Of a stretch of 64,000 nt of DNA, positions 24,197 to 34,092 are shown piece after piece. The stretch comes from Ctena decussata. Lineage: Eukaryota > Mollusca > Bivalvia > Lucinida > Lucinidae. Position numbers and translations under genes: made by a program. How positions within the stretch are numbered: position 1 is the stretch's first letter; each line of letters begins with the position of its first letter. The notes under the pieces were generated by a model. That model ran no database searches. It had not been told where the DNA came from and was given only the letters and a program-made list of their open reading frames with translations. The stretch spans positions 99,656,502 to 99,720,501 of the forward strand of contig OZ022501.1 of assembly GCA_963989385.1 (NCBI GenBank), in the 5' to 3' direction.

Positions 24197-26070
24197 AAGC
24201 AAATAAAATATATCACAGCAGATTGATCTCTTTTGTCCCTTACAATTCCATACTGAAAGGATGCAGTACACTCTGTGTTCAATAAAATTACATGGGTCTG
24301 GTTTAAAATCAACCAGAGCTTTGCAGCCCAAAGTTTCATTGAAGGATCCAGTACCAAAAAAAAAAGAGATTGGGTAAAAAAACAGTACACATTGTCATGT
24401 GGCTTCATGTGAAAATGGTGACTGTCCTTTCCTGGTATGATAGAATAAATTTATCCACTACCCTAATGGTGAACAGTAAGCTACGAGTTCTGTACAAAAA
24501 GTTCTGTCACTGGCTTAAATCTCGAAAATGAAAGGTGGTATTCACCTAAAATAAAAAGCATTCAAAAACCCTGTTTTTTATCACATAGCTATAAAAAAAA
24601 ATGATCCTTGTATCAATGACATAACATTCACAATCTGCTTTAAAAGACGGGTACCCTCACCTTACTGGCATATTAGTAGATGCAACTCTGGCAATATCCA
24701 ATGAAGGGATACCTATTATCGTTGCCTAATGCCTACGATATCTCTGGTGCTAATAAACACAGCAAAAAAATCCCCAGTTCATTCTGCCCATTTTAAAGAC
24801 TTTACAGCATTTCGTAATCTCAACATTATGCAAACAATGCCATAGGAAAATCAACTAGGTCATGTTCTAAGTACAAAAGTTTCATAAATGTATAATATTT
24901 CAAATTTTAAAGCATATTTTACTGCAGTAGATCATGACAATGTGATCTCAAATCAAAATTTCAAAAAAGTTCCCTAAAATGAAGGCACAGTGGGTCCTTG
25001 AAAATCACATGACTGTGTATTTCATCATATTTCTGTGACACCATAGATACCAATCTTTTGCATCGCATATGATTGATAAAAGTCGCTGATTTTTATGCAA
25101 TGCCCCAAAGAGTGCAACGGACAGCAACCCTGAAAATTTCAGAATCCCGCGATGTTTAGTTGACAAGATAAGCAGCATGAATCACAAGCCAGCTGAAAAA
25201 CAAAAATCATGAAAAAAGGCCAGTGTCAAATACACGGTCTGTATTTGAGCTTATAACTCAACCAGATGGCATGTTTTCACCTGATATCCGTATAAAGAAA
25301 AAAGATAGTTGTTTTGATTGTTGCAAACCGTGGTAAGCTATATCACATCTGTGAGCAAAGTTATGAGTCCAGTAACAGAACTTTTTGGACGATCCTCGTA
25401 TAAGCTGTCTGGGCTTTGCTAAACTATCTTTGCCAAATCAGATCCCAGAGCCAGTTCTGGAAGGTATTTGGTTTCAAAAGAATCAAAGGGCTGAAAAGCC
25501 CTTAAATAAGAGATAAGTCTGAAGCTTCAACTCAGCCAGAACGACTACAGTCAGGTTAGTCGTCTCTGCATCTACAAGCTACTGAGCCAAAATGCTTTTC
25601 ACTTGTTCAGTTTCTGCTGCATATTATACAGGTTTAAATCATGAAGATGGAATTCTTTACAGCTGTTAACCAGTCTTAAAATCAGGTTTCATGACCCACG
25701 GTCTGTCATTATCACCCTTCCATAGCTGGATATGACTGAGAAACTGTTGAAAGGGCTGTACGAGGGTCTTGTAAAAGGTTCTGTCACACGGCATTCTGTA
25801 TAGCTTTCTGTCAGGCATATTTTAGAACACTTCATTGGAATTAAATACCACTTTCACTAGCTATTGATACCTGTTTATTTCTTGCAAATTGCTTTAAAAA
25901 GAATTGAAATATATGCACTCATATATAATGTAAGACCAGTGTGCATGTCACAATGTAACACAGGTAAAAAATCTTAAATTCAAAGCTGTAATAAATTGCT
26001 GTGCTGTGATGGTATAGATGCAAAGTAGATATTTTCTGAACTGTGTGTTATACTTGTACATGGGCTTTTG
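24197..26070. other. Intergenic, nothing recognised
   Basis: About 1.9 kb of AT-rich sequence with no convincing reading frame, RNA gene or repeat terminus. Confidence 0.4.
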
Positions 26071-26074
26071 TCTA

Positions 26075-27040
26075 TTTTTAGTGCACCTTTGCGAAGCAAA
26101 AAAGGGCTTATGCTTTACCCCGGGGTCCTAGTCCGAGTATCCGTTAGCGTCAGCATCCTCGGCGGCGTCTGTGATAGGTTAACCAATGTTAACTTTTGCG
26201 TTTAACTCGATGTTTAACTCTGTATTTTACAAACTACAGAAGCTACAGTCATCATATTTGGTATATATATACAGTAGAACTTCATTGGCTCAAACAGGCT
26301 TGGGACCCTGAAAATTAGTTCCAGCCAAGGATAGTTCTAGCCATCCAGGGTTAGTTTCTATATAAAGTGACCTCTAGGGACAAAGGAAAGAGTTTGAGCC
26401 AGGTAGGGTCGACGAGCCATCAGGGTTTGGGCCATTGAAGTTCTACTGTACATCCATATGACTGCAGCAGCTGCATGACACAATTTTGTGTCTTTGACCT
26501 ATATGTTACGGTTGACTGACTTTGGTGTTTGGCACCGTTTTTGAAGCAAAAAGTTTTAGTTTTGATGATACCTTTGAGACAAGAGAGTTGATAATTGGTC
26601 AAATAGCATATCCCTATAGTTGCAGCAGCTGCAAAGCATCCATGCAGACTCATGTGCCCTTGACCTTTATTTCATGGTCCAGTGATTTTGTCTTATATTT
26701 TCAACAATGTTTGATGGATTAACTTCGTATCTGGCATAGTGGATCAGTCTGAGTTTACTATTTATAGATCACTGTGACCTACATTTCTTGGTTCAGTGAT
26801 TTTTGACATATCTTGAACACTATTTAGAAGATTTCCATCATATATGGGATAATTCTGCAAATGAGTTCATACTGTTTGTAGATGACCTATGTTTCATGGT
26901 TCTTTGATTTTGCCTTGTATCTTCAACACTGTTTAATAAGAGATTAACATCATAAATACCTCTATGATACCTCTATGATGGTTGTTGGGCTCTGAAGTAA
27001 GGAGATGTCTCCTTTTTAAGCCCGGCGTTGTTCGGGAATC
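26075..27040 (+). repeat. Hairpin-ended repeat, family H, interrupted by a MITE
   Basis: Starts TTTTTAGTGCACCTTTGC, and GCAAAAAAGGGC follows as an imperfect right arm, then TTATGCTTTACCCC and a short GTC-rich part. The body has weak units with TTTCATGGTTC and GACCT. The mariner-type MITE at 26272-26448 is inserted in it. The 3' terminus is not clear. Confidence 0.55.
26272..26448. mobile_element. Tc1/mariner-type MITE, copy 2
   Basis: Ends CAGTAGAACTTCATTGGC and GCCATTGAAGTTCTACTG are perfect inverses and TA flanks each side (26270-26271, 26449-26450). The interior matches the 1785-1962 copy, including TTAGTTTCTATATAAAGTGA. Confidence 0.85.
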
Positions 27041-27230
27041 GTTCAGTCACTGGTACTTGATACGCTTTCTTAACTTTTAAATGAGCATCCTTATTAAAAG
27101 TACTGATATTAATGTTCATAAGATTCATTGAAATATGCTATCACATATTACTGGTATCAATATTGGTACATTACTTCATGGTTCCAGTATAAATCCAATT
27201 TTGACTTGAAATCATTCACATCCTTGGAAT

Positions 27231-27876
27231 TTACAACGTATGACGGTAGAGCATCCAGTCATTGATAATTCTTTGTGAAAACTGCTGTAACCGGAATGTT
27301 GTTTGACAGCGAGGTTTGTCTAATTTGAAATTATGTCCACGTGTGGCCGAGTTTGATACAACTGTGAAAAATCTCTCTGAAGGAATGTCTTCAATTTCAT
27401 GTACTATCTTGAAAGTCTGTATCATATCTCCCCTTCTTCTACGATGTGCTAACGTTGGTAGTTTCAGTGTTTTAAGTCTTTCAACATATGTCAAATCCTT
27501 GAGCCGAGGAACAAGCCTTGTAGCCCTTTTCTGAACCCTTTCAACACTTTCAATATCCCTTCTTAACTGTGGGTACCAGATTGTATTACCATATTCGATG
27601 TGCGGTCTTACTAGCGCCTTGTACATAAGAACAAACGAGTCCTGTTCAATGAAATCAAATGTTCTGACAATCAAGGAAAGTATACTGTTCGCTTTATTCA
27701 CTTTTGTGGCAATATGATTACTAAACTTTAAATCTTTTTGGAAGGTTACACCGAGGTCTTTCTCTTCTTCAACAGAATCAATGTCTTCAAAGTGAAGTGT
27801 GTACCGATAGTCTTGGTTATTACGACCAAAGTGAACAGTTTTACATTTGTCAATGATGGAGACTTTTTTGGGATAA
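27231..27876 (-). pseudogene. 5'-truncated LINE, end of the reverse-transcriptase ORF
   Basis: One open frame on the minus strand runs from 27876 down to 27231. It includes EEKDLGVTFQKDLKFSNHI (RT region 7, thumb side), LVRPHIEYGNTIWYPQL and VERVQKRATRLVPRLKDL, typical of the post-RT part of CR1/L2/Jockey-like LINEs. The catalytic RT blocks and the endonuclease are absent. It differs clearly from the 29.2-kb element, so it belongs to another LINE family. Confidence 0.85.
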
Positions 27877-27879
27877 CGA

Positions 27880-28276
27880 GCAAACTTGGAATATCGAGGT
27901 ATCCCAAAATTGATCGAGTAATCTCGAGATTGTCCGCTGGCGTAGATAACGTATTACGATCGTGTTTGTGTTGTTTGAAATAGCTATAGACTGCATATAT
28001 TAAGCATATGGGAATATATTAATATTATGCACATATATTTCCGTTAATTAAATCATTTTCATGTAATAGCAGAGCTGGTATACTTGATCTGTGGTAAGTT
28101 ATGGCACTAAATGGCAAAATAAACAGTTTTTGTTGTTGTTCTTTGACACAGTTATGACAACGATGTTTTAATATGCTGCTAAATAAGTTAGATGGGAAAC
28201 CTTTACCTTTTGAATTAGTTAATTGGCAGATTTATTACACAACTATTTTCATTCAAGTTGAGAGATAGAGTAATAG
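27880..28276. other. Spacer between LINE fragment and LTR element
   Basis: AT-rich, no features seen. Confidence 0.4.
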
Positions 28277-28450
28277 TGTAACGGGCTTAGGTATATAAAC
28301 ACTTCTACAGCCTTGCTTTAGAAGCCGGCTTTTATGGTGACGTGGGTAGAGTGGAAGGCTCTTTCATGAAGTTAAGCAACGGAGATCGCGGTTAGTACCT
28401 GGATGGGTAACCGGTTGCTTGACTTGGTGGACAACCTGGCTAATGCTACA
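28277..28450 (+). repeat. 5' LTR of the 5S-TRIM element
   Basis: Starts TGTAACGGG and ends AATGCTACA. TATATAAA is at 28292-28299. The 5S-like block GAAGTTAAGCAACG through GGATGGGTAACCGG begins at 28368. It has decayed more than the 3' LTR in the pairing segment (CCTGGCT instead of CCCGGCT). Confidence 0.85.
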
Positions 28451-28452
28451 TT

Positions 28453-28470
28453 TGGTGGCAGCGGTGGGAT
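28453..28470 (+). promoter_or_regulatory. Primer binding site of the 5S-TRIM element
   Basis: TGGTGGCAGCGGTGGGAT is complementary to a tRNA 3' end of the form ATCCCACCGCTGCCACCA, CCA included. tRNA-Leu is the likely primer, judging from the general look of leucine tRNA 3' ends. The site lies two bases from the 5' LTR. Confidence 0.75.
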
Positions 28471-28594
28471 GGGAGATGACAGGTCCATCATCTCTGGACC
28501 CAGGTGTACAGGAAAAGGCATCCCTGGTTGGGTTGCATAGGCTCCGTCCTCGGGTCTGCTAAGTGAGCAGTTGGTGACTTGGGGATGAAGTCAA

Positions 28595-28610
28595 GAGAAG
28601 AGGGGAGAAA
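28595..28610 (+). promoter_or_regulatory. Polypurine tract of the 5S-TRIM element
   Basis: GAGAAGAGGGGAGAAA directly precedes the TGTAATGGG start of the 3' LTR, as required for plus-strand priming in LTR retroelements. Confidence 0.75.
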
Positions 28611-28784
28611 TGTAATGGGTTTAGGTATATAAACACTTCTACAGCCTTACTGTAGAAGCCGGCCTTAACGGCGATGCAGGTAGAGCGGAAGGCTCTTTCA
28701 CGAAGTTAAGCAACGGAGATCGCGGTTAGTACCTGGATGGGCGACCGGTTGCTTGATTTGGTGGACGACCCGGCTAACGCTACA
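28611..28784 (+). repeat. 3' LTR of the 5S-TRIM element
   Basis: Starts TGTAATGGG and ends AACGCTACA. It is the better preserved copy of the 5S-like region. TATATAAA is at 28626-28633. Confidence 0.85.
28653..28784 (+). ncRNA. 5S rRNA-like unit inside the 3' LTR
   Basis: GAAGTTAAGCAACG, GGTTAGTAC and TGGATGGG with GACCG follow in the order and spacing of the A box, intermediate element and C box of animal 5S rRNA. Counting back 49 bases from GAAGTTAAGC, its offset in 5S rRNA, gives a start at 28653, 27 bases after the start of TATATAAA. The 5' GTAG plus AGCCGG can pair with CCGGCT plus CTAC at the LTR end, imitating 5S helix I. The first 49 bases otherwise do not match 5S, so this is a derived promoter or RNA, not a 5S gene. 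Confidence 0.65.
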
Positions 28785-28794
28785 ATACAAAACA

Positions 28795-28925
28795 ATAAAG
28801 TGGGGTCCCATAGTGCAGTGGCTGTAGGACAGTGGGGATTAAAGGTCCAATGTATCTTGAGCACAGCATATGCAAGGTGAAGCCCATTCCCCTCCTTTCA
28901 CTGCCTAGTCCTTCTCTGTTTAGCC
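28795..28925 (+). repeat. Dispersed repeat R1, copy 2
   Basis: Contains GAGCACAGCATATGCAAG and CCCATTCCCCTCCTTTC, matching the 11.7-kb copy. It directly precedes the SINE head. Confidence 0.55.
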
Positions 28926-29181
28926 ATACTGCATAGCACAGTTGGTAGCACATCCGACTCAAGAGACTGAGGTCCCAGGTTCGATACCTAGTCTGGCCAC
29001 ATAATTTCATTTCTCCTCCCGCTGATTCAAGAAAGGCTGTTGTCAGTTTAATGGGCAAAAGTATGTGCACTTAGTACAGGCTAACTGCTTAGGAGGTCTA
29101 AGCCTGTCCAGGAATAGTGTGGTAAGGTTAAATGACCATCCCAACATGACCATAACTGTTTACTGCGGACATAAAGCAGCA
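28926..29181 (+). mobile_element. tRNA-derived SINE
   Basis: The head has tRNA-like polymerase III promoter boxes: TAGCACAGTTGGTAGCAC (A box region) and GGTTCGATACC (B box). A body with CTTAGGAGGTCTAAGCCTG and CATCCCAACATGACC follows, shared with 21190-21330. The acceptor stem does not close properly, so it is not a working tRNA. The LINE at 29193 is inserted in its tail. The layout resembles known molluscan tRNA-SINEs, but I cannot name the family with certainty. Confidence 0.7.
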
Positions 29182-29204
29182 AAACAACATTTTAATGATG
29201 CCGA

Positions 29205-32200
29205 ATGGATAACGGATTGCAACAATGGCGTATTTGCATTGGTCTGTTTCACAGCGGTGGCATCATATATCGCTCTAGTTGTAGAATTAAGTTACCAGTC
29301 GACTCTTTACTTGGTCCTATAATCGAGTTGTTGAAGATACTTTCAGAGTTATGTCGTTTTTTATCATCTATTCCTAATGATTGGCTAATTAATATAAATG
29401 TCATATTGATTTTAGGTTTACTTTTATTACAAGCTGGTGATATTGAACGTAACCCGGGACCAGATTCACGAATTAACACTCTTTCTATCATTCATAGTAA
29501 CATTAGAAGTATCAGAAATAAAATCGAATATATACAAGACACTTTTTTGGATTTTGATATACTCTGCTTTAGTGAAACACATCTTGATGTCAATATAAAT
29601 ATCGATTCCTTAATACTTTCTAATAAGTTTGACCCACCATATAGAAAAGATCGTACTTGCCATGGAGGGGGTATACTGGTTTATGTCTCGTCAAATATTT
29701 TGCACTCTCGGCGTATAGATCTTGAAATATTTTGTAATGAATCTGTCTGGACAGAAATTAAGGTTAATAGAGAAATTTACTTATTAGGAACCTTTTACAG
29801 TCCCCGTACTTCAGATATTAATTTTTTTGAGCAGCTGAATCTCAATATTGAAAAGGCATTAGAAATATCTAAGAATATTATCATTGTTGGAGATTTAAAC
29901 GAAGACTTATATCTCCAAAATGTGCGCAATCTAAAAGATGTTTTAATATTAAACTCTCTCCACAATATCATAGATGAACCAACCCGACAACAAGCACTGT
30001 TAGATCCTATTATTATTCCCGAAGAAATGAGTTTTGTCGATAAAGGCACGATAAAATTGCCAAATTTTATAAGTGATCATAGCGCAACCTATATTACATT
30101 ACCTTTCTTTTACGATCTAAATGAGTCTTTTGAAAGAACCGTTTGGCAATACAAATATGCTAATTTTGATTTATTAAATCAAAGAATAGGAAATTTCGAC
30201 TGGTCGTGTTTACTAAATGGAACTGTAACCGAGGCTTGTTTATGCTTTAATAGTATTTTCCTTGAATTTGTTAACTCATGTATCCCACATAAAACTGTTA
30301 TAGTGAGGGGAGATGACAAGCCGTGGTACGATTCCGTAATAAGAAGCACATCTAGGACTAGAGATAGACTTAAAACAAAAGCAGCGAAATCTGGAAACCC
30401 CTCAGATTGGAATAAATATAAAAAAGCACGAAACAAAGTTAATAATCAAATAAAATATGCAAAAGAAAACTTTTACAATAATTTAGAACTATTAGTTTGC
30501 GACTTTCAAAATAATGATAAAAGAAAATTCTGGAAAGTAGTTCGTCACTTTGTTAAAAATAATAATACGTCTTCATCTATTCCGCCTTTATGTACATTAT
30601 CAGACACCGGTGATTCAAATTATTATTATACTGACACAGAAAAAGCCGAGTGTTTAAACGATTACTTTGTCTCAATATCTAGTGTGAATGACCAAAACTC
30701 TCAGCTACCTATTTTTCAAAGCAAGACACCTCAAAATATTTCTACTGTTAGTTGCTCTGAAAGCGAAATTGAACTATTAATCGAAAATCTTAATCCAAAT
30801 AAGGCGAATGGAAATGATGGTATAAGTAATAGAATGTTGAGAGGAGTATCCAAAACTATATCTAAACCTTTAGCTTTACTATTTAATCGATCTTTTTCCG
30901 AAGGTATATTTCCAGATCCCTGGAAGGAAGCGAATGTAATCCCGATTCCCAAAAAAGGTGATAAAACATCGCCGTCGAATTACAGGCCAGTTGCTTTATT
31001 GAGTAATGTCAGTAAATTGCAAGAACGTATTGTCTTTAAAAACTTATATAATTATCTTTATGCAAATAATTTGTTATATAAATATCAGTCTGGTTTTCTC
31101 CCTAACCATTCAACAGTATTCCAGCTTATTGATATTTACCATAGTATATGTCAGACCTTTGACAATCATCAGTTCTCATGTATGGTTTTCTGCGACATTT
31201 CCAAAGCTTTTGATAGGGTCTGGCACAAAGGTTTATTGTTTAAATTAAAACAACATGGTGTACACGGAAGCTTATTACACTGGATATCTAATTACCTCGA
31301 CAACAGAAAACAAAAGGTTGTGCTTAAAGCAAGTAGTTCTTCTCCTAAAATATTAAACGCTGGTGTTCCACAAGGATCTGTACTGGGCCCTCTATTATTT
31401 TTGATATATGTAAATGATATTTCTGAGTCCCTCCTTAGTTTAACAAGATTGTTTGCCGATGATAGTTCTCTTTATTACTCAGCCACTAGCCTGCATGATA
31501 TTGACGGTATTATAAATCATGACCTCAGTTTGCTATCTGCATGGGCTAGCCAGTGGCTAGTTACATTTAATCCTAACAAAACCGAAGCAGTTTTATTCAC
31601 CTTAAGACGTTTTGATACACTGCCCCGTCTAACGTTTGGCAATACTCAAATAAAATTTGTTGAAAACCATAAACACCTTGGTTTAACTCTTAGCAGCGAT
31701 GGTAAATGGACTGTTCATATTGATAATATTATAACTTCAGCTTCAAAAGTCCTTGGAATAATGCGTAAACTTAAATACACTTTTAGTCGAAAAGCACTTA
31801 ATCAGATATATACCTCTTATCTATTGCCTATATTAGAATATGCTTCCATTGTTTGGGATGGCTGCTCAGCCCAGAACTCATATCTATTAGACAAAATTCA
31901 AAATGAAGCCGCGCGCATTGTAACGGGCTTAACTAGATCTGTATCAATAGCATTCCTTTTTCGTGAATGTGGTTGGGTCTCATTAGAAGAAAGGAGGCGT
32001 CTACAGAAATTAAATTTTATGTATAAAGTCCATAATAATCTAGCCCCTTCTTATATCATTGACCTTATCCCACCACTAGTTAGAAATGTTTCTAATTATC
32101 AGCTTAGAAATCAAAATAATTATTCTGTACCTTATACCCGTACAGAAATCTCACGAAAATCATGTATTCCCTCGTCAATTTCACTATGGAACTCGATCGA

Positions 32201-32612
32201 CAACAATCTGAGAGAAATAAACACATTTACAAGTTTTAAATCGAATACTAAGAAAATATACACGAATGCTTCTGCAACTCCAAGTTATTATTCGTATGGC
32301 TGTAGATACATATCTGTATTGCATGCTAGACTACGTAACAAATGTAGCAATCTGAATTTCGATCTCTTTACAAACTACTTAACACTTGATCCTACCTGTT
32401 CCTGTTCAAATGAAATAGAAGATGCCGAACATTACTTCTTTCGATGCCCAAAATACACTACGGAGAGGCTATTGTTATTTAACGCTACAAGAAATTTTCA
32501 CCCTCTCAGTACTGACACTGTACTATTTGGTAAACCAGAATTGGGTACTGAAAACAACATAATTCTTTTTAAGGCTATCCATAATTTTATTAAGTCTACA
32601 AAGCGGTTTTAG
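29205..32612 (+). CDS. LINE ORF: 2A-like motif, APE-type endonuclease and reverse transcriptase
   Basis: A single uninterrupted ORF of 1135 residues. The N-terminus has a hydrophobic run (ININVILILGLLLL) leading into AGDIERNPGP (77-86), a 2A-like ribosome-skipping motif. The APE-type endonuclease follows: IIHSNIRSIRNK, CFSETHLD, VGDLNEDL and SDHSATYI. The reverse transcriptase has NYRPVALLSN, FCDISKAFDRVWH, GVPQGSVLGPLLFLIYVND and the catalytic FADD at 750-753, then NPNKTEAVLF and HKHLGLTLS. The C-terminus carries CSCSNEIEDAEHYFFRC (1065-1081), a CCHC-type finger. The enzyme nicks target DNA and copies the element RNA in place. All catalytic motifs are present, so it may be active. The clade is probably CR1/L2-like but needs a tree. 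Confidence 0.93.
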   Translation: MDNGLQQWRICIGLFHSGGIIYRSSCRIKLPVDSLLGPIIELLKILSELCRFLSSIPNDWLININVILILGLLLLQAGDIERNPGPDSRINTLSIIHSNIRSIRNKIEYIQDTFLDFDILCFSETHLDVNINIDSLILSNKFDPPYRKDRTCHGGGILVYVSSNILHSRRIDLEIFCNESVWTEIKVNREIYLLGTFYSPRTSDINFFEQLNLNIEKALEISKNIIIVGDLNEDLYLQNVRNLKDVLILNSLHNIIDEPTRQQALLDPIIIPEEMSFVDKGTIKLPNFISDHSATYITLPFFYDLNESFERTVWQYKYANFDLLNQRIGNFDWSCLLNGTVTEACLCFNSIFLEFVNSCIPHKTVIVRGDDKPWYDSVIRSTSRTRDRLKTKAAKSGNPSDWNKYKKARNKVNNQIKYAKENFYNNLELLVCDFQNNDKRKFWKVVRHFVKNNNTSSSIPPLCTLSDTGDSNYYYTDTEKAECLNDYFVSISSVNDQNSQLPIFQSKTPQNISTVSCSESEIELLIENLNPNKANGNDGISNRMLRGVSKTISKPLALLFNRSFSEGIFPDPWKEANVIPIPKKGDKTSPSNYRPVALLSNVSKLQERIVFKNLYNYLYANNLLYKYQSGFLPNHSTVFQLIDIYHSICQTFDNHQFSCMVFCDISKAFDRVWHKGLLFKLKQHGVHGSLLHWISNYLDNRKQKVVLKASSSSPKILNAGVPQGSVLGPLLFLIYVNDISESLLSLTRLFADDSSLYYSATSLHDIDGIINHDLSLLSAWASQWLVTFNPNKTEAVLFTLRRFDTLPRLTFGNTQIKFVENHKHLGLTLSSDGKWTVHIDNIITSASKVLGIMRKLKYTFSRKALNQIYTSYLLPILEYASIVWDGCSAQNSYLLDKIQNEAARIVTGLTRSVSIAFLFRECGWVSLEERRRLQKLNFMYKVHNNLAPSYIIDLIPPLVRNVSNYQLRNQNNYSVPYTRTEISRKSCIPSSISLWNSIDNNLREINTFTSFKSNTKKIYTNASATPSYYSYGCRYISVLHARLRNKCSNLNFDLFTNYLTLDPTCSCSNEIEDAEHYFFRCPKYTTERLLLFNATRNFHPLSTDTVLFGKPELGTENNIILFKAIHNFIKSTKRF
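29433..29462 (+). other. 2A-like ribosome-skipping motif
   Basis: Encodes AGDIERNPGP, matching the 2A consensus D(V/I)ExNPGP. Skipping would occur between G85 and P86, releasing an 85-residue N-terminal peptide from the endonuclease-RT. Such motifs are known in some APE-type LINEs, for example of sea urchins and trypanosomes; activity here is inferred. Confidence 0.8.
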
Positions 32613-32974
32613 ACTAGTTACAGCTATATATATATAGTCGGCTGGTATATGCATACATGTATATGTATACTCTTTGCCACCATCGTTTTCAATTCCCACC
32701 AAGATTTGGCCCGGATCACCTGACAAGACTCCTTTGTATAGCTAGTTTTTTTTTCTTATTTGGTACTGTTTATAGTTATGTTATGAATATGTTCGCTTGC
32801 TGTCATTATTATGCTTATTTATATCTGTTAATGTATGATGTAGGGGGCGGGCCGTAACTAATGTTGTGAGAACTTGTGGCCCAACCCCATTGCTTGTCAC
32901 TTATAGCAATAAAATATGCTTAAACTAAACAACATTTCCTGATTCCAAAAAATATTCCTGTTTTCTGCTTGGTT

Positions 32975-33060
32975 AACAGAGTTTTCCAGTCTGGCCCACC
33001 CCTGACTCAAACCCACGACCTTCTGCACCATAACCAAGTGGCTCTAATCAACTGACCAGT
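32975..33060 (-). repeat. tRNA-like SINE head fragment
   Basis: On the minus strand CTGGTCAGTTGATTAGAGC resembles an A box and GGTCGTGGGTTTGAGTC a B box, about 40 bases apart. The cloverleaf is degenerate. Confidence 0.5.
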
Positions 33061-33594
33061 CCACGTATAAAAACATAGGTGCACCACTAAAATTAAGTGG
33101 TGCACCTGTAAATTTTATTCAATGGACCGATAAACTTCGTACAATGCAGCTAATTTACAGCTCCACCAATATTTTATCGATCCACCGATATTTGGCATTT
33201 GTAGGTGGACTGATAAAATTTATAGGTGCAGATCAATAAATTGAAGGTGCACCCATAAAAGTATGGGTGGACCGATAAATTTTATTGGTCCACTGATAAA
33301 TTCTATGGGTCCACTGGTAAATTTTACATGTCCAACGATAAAATTATTGATCCAGGTATAAATTTTTCATGACCCCTTTTGGCAGTGATCTTAAATCTAA
33401 ACAATAAGCCACTGGCCATAACCCTTTTATATTTGGAATATAATCATATCACAGCATATCCTTCTATTCTGTAACATCATATCCCTGGGTGAGGCCTTGG
33501 GGTGGGGCATAGGGTCAAAAATTAGGTCACAGTCACTTTACTTGAACTGATGTAAGATACTGGCTTAATTGTGTTTTTACAAAATACTACTGTA

Positions 33595-34080
33595 AAACAC
33601 TTATATTTGGCGGCAGCAAAATTTGGCGGTTTTTAAATATGGACCTTTTGGCGGATTTTTATTTTGGCGGTTTTGTGATTCTCAAGAACAAAATATTTCT
33701 TCTGACGTCGTATTTTGCTCTTTATTTGAGCTCTATATTGTCATGTTGATTAAAATAAAAGCAATTATTATGATAGTCATGTTACAGTTTGGGTAGTTAA
33801 TTGTTTAGAGTAAACAGATTTTGTGTACCTTCTGATTTAATCAACTTTATTGAAATACTAATTAGTATGGTGAGAACATTTTCATACTCCGTTTCCTCCC
33901 TCTTGTTGTTTGGGAAGCATCTTCTTTTGCGCCTATATATGTGATGTGTATTAGCTTTGATATTTTGGTAGAGGAATTAGGATCATGTGCTCAATAATAT
34001 TTTTTTCTTCTTTCGGTATCATGAGCTTATATTGGCGGCATTTTAATTTGGCGATTTTCTTCTTTTCCGCCAATATCGCC
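33595..34080. repeat. Possible small element with TTGGCGG ends
   Basis: Several TTTGGCGG and GGCGGTTTT words cluster at 33605-33685 and again at 34030-34085, with some inverted (CCGCCAATATCGCC). This may be an old MITE, but the arms are too diverged to delimit. Confidence 0.35.
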
Positions 34081-34092
34081 AACAGCATTATA

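Larger units (their letters stand above)
28277..28784 (+). mobile_element. TRIM-like LTR retroelement with 5S rRNA-derived LTRs
   Basis: Two direct repeats of exactly 174 bp (28277-28450, 28611-28784) start TGTA and end TACA, as LTRs do. By eye they differ at about 19 sites with no gaps (about 89% identity). Two bases after the 5' LTR is a tRNA-complementary primer site; a purine run lies immediately before the 3' LTR. The internal region is only 160 bp and non-coding, so the 508-bp element fits a terminal-repeat retrotransposon in miniature that depends on proteins supplied in trans. Each LTR contains the internal promoter region of 5S rRNA. Flanking bases ATAG and ATAC are only a near match, so a target duplication is not proven. 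Confidence 0.85.
29193..32926 (+). mobile_element. Near full-length non-LTR retrotransposon (LINE)
   Basis: The element is bounded by direct repeats AAACAACATTT at 29182-29192 and 32927-32937, read as target-site duplications. Only 12 bases precede the start codon, so the 5' UTR is very short or slightly truncated. The 3' UTR is 314 bases and ends AATAAAATATGCTTAAAC followed by TAAAC, without a poly(A) tail. Intact duplications and an open 1135-codon frame suggest a recent insertion. Confidence 0.85.

Noticed and set aside
27880..27935. A satellite monomer next to the LINE fragment (GAGCAAACTTGGAATAT, CCCAAAATTGATCGAG)
   Set aside because: The words match the 34-40 kb satellite but in a different order and only over about 50 bases; too little to call.
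28653..28784. A functional 5S rRNA gene
   Set aside because: Only the internal promoter region matches 5S; the first 49 bases and the 3' part do not, and the sequence lies inside paired 174-bp LTRs.
28926..29010. A tRNA gene
   Set aside because: A and B box sequences are present but the acceptor and anticodon stems do not close, and the sequence continues into a SINE body.
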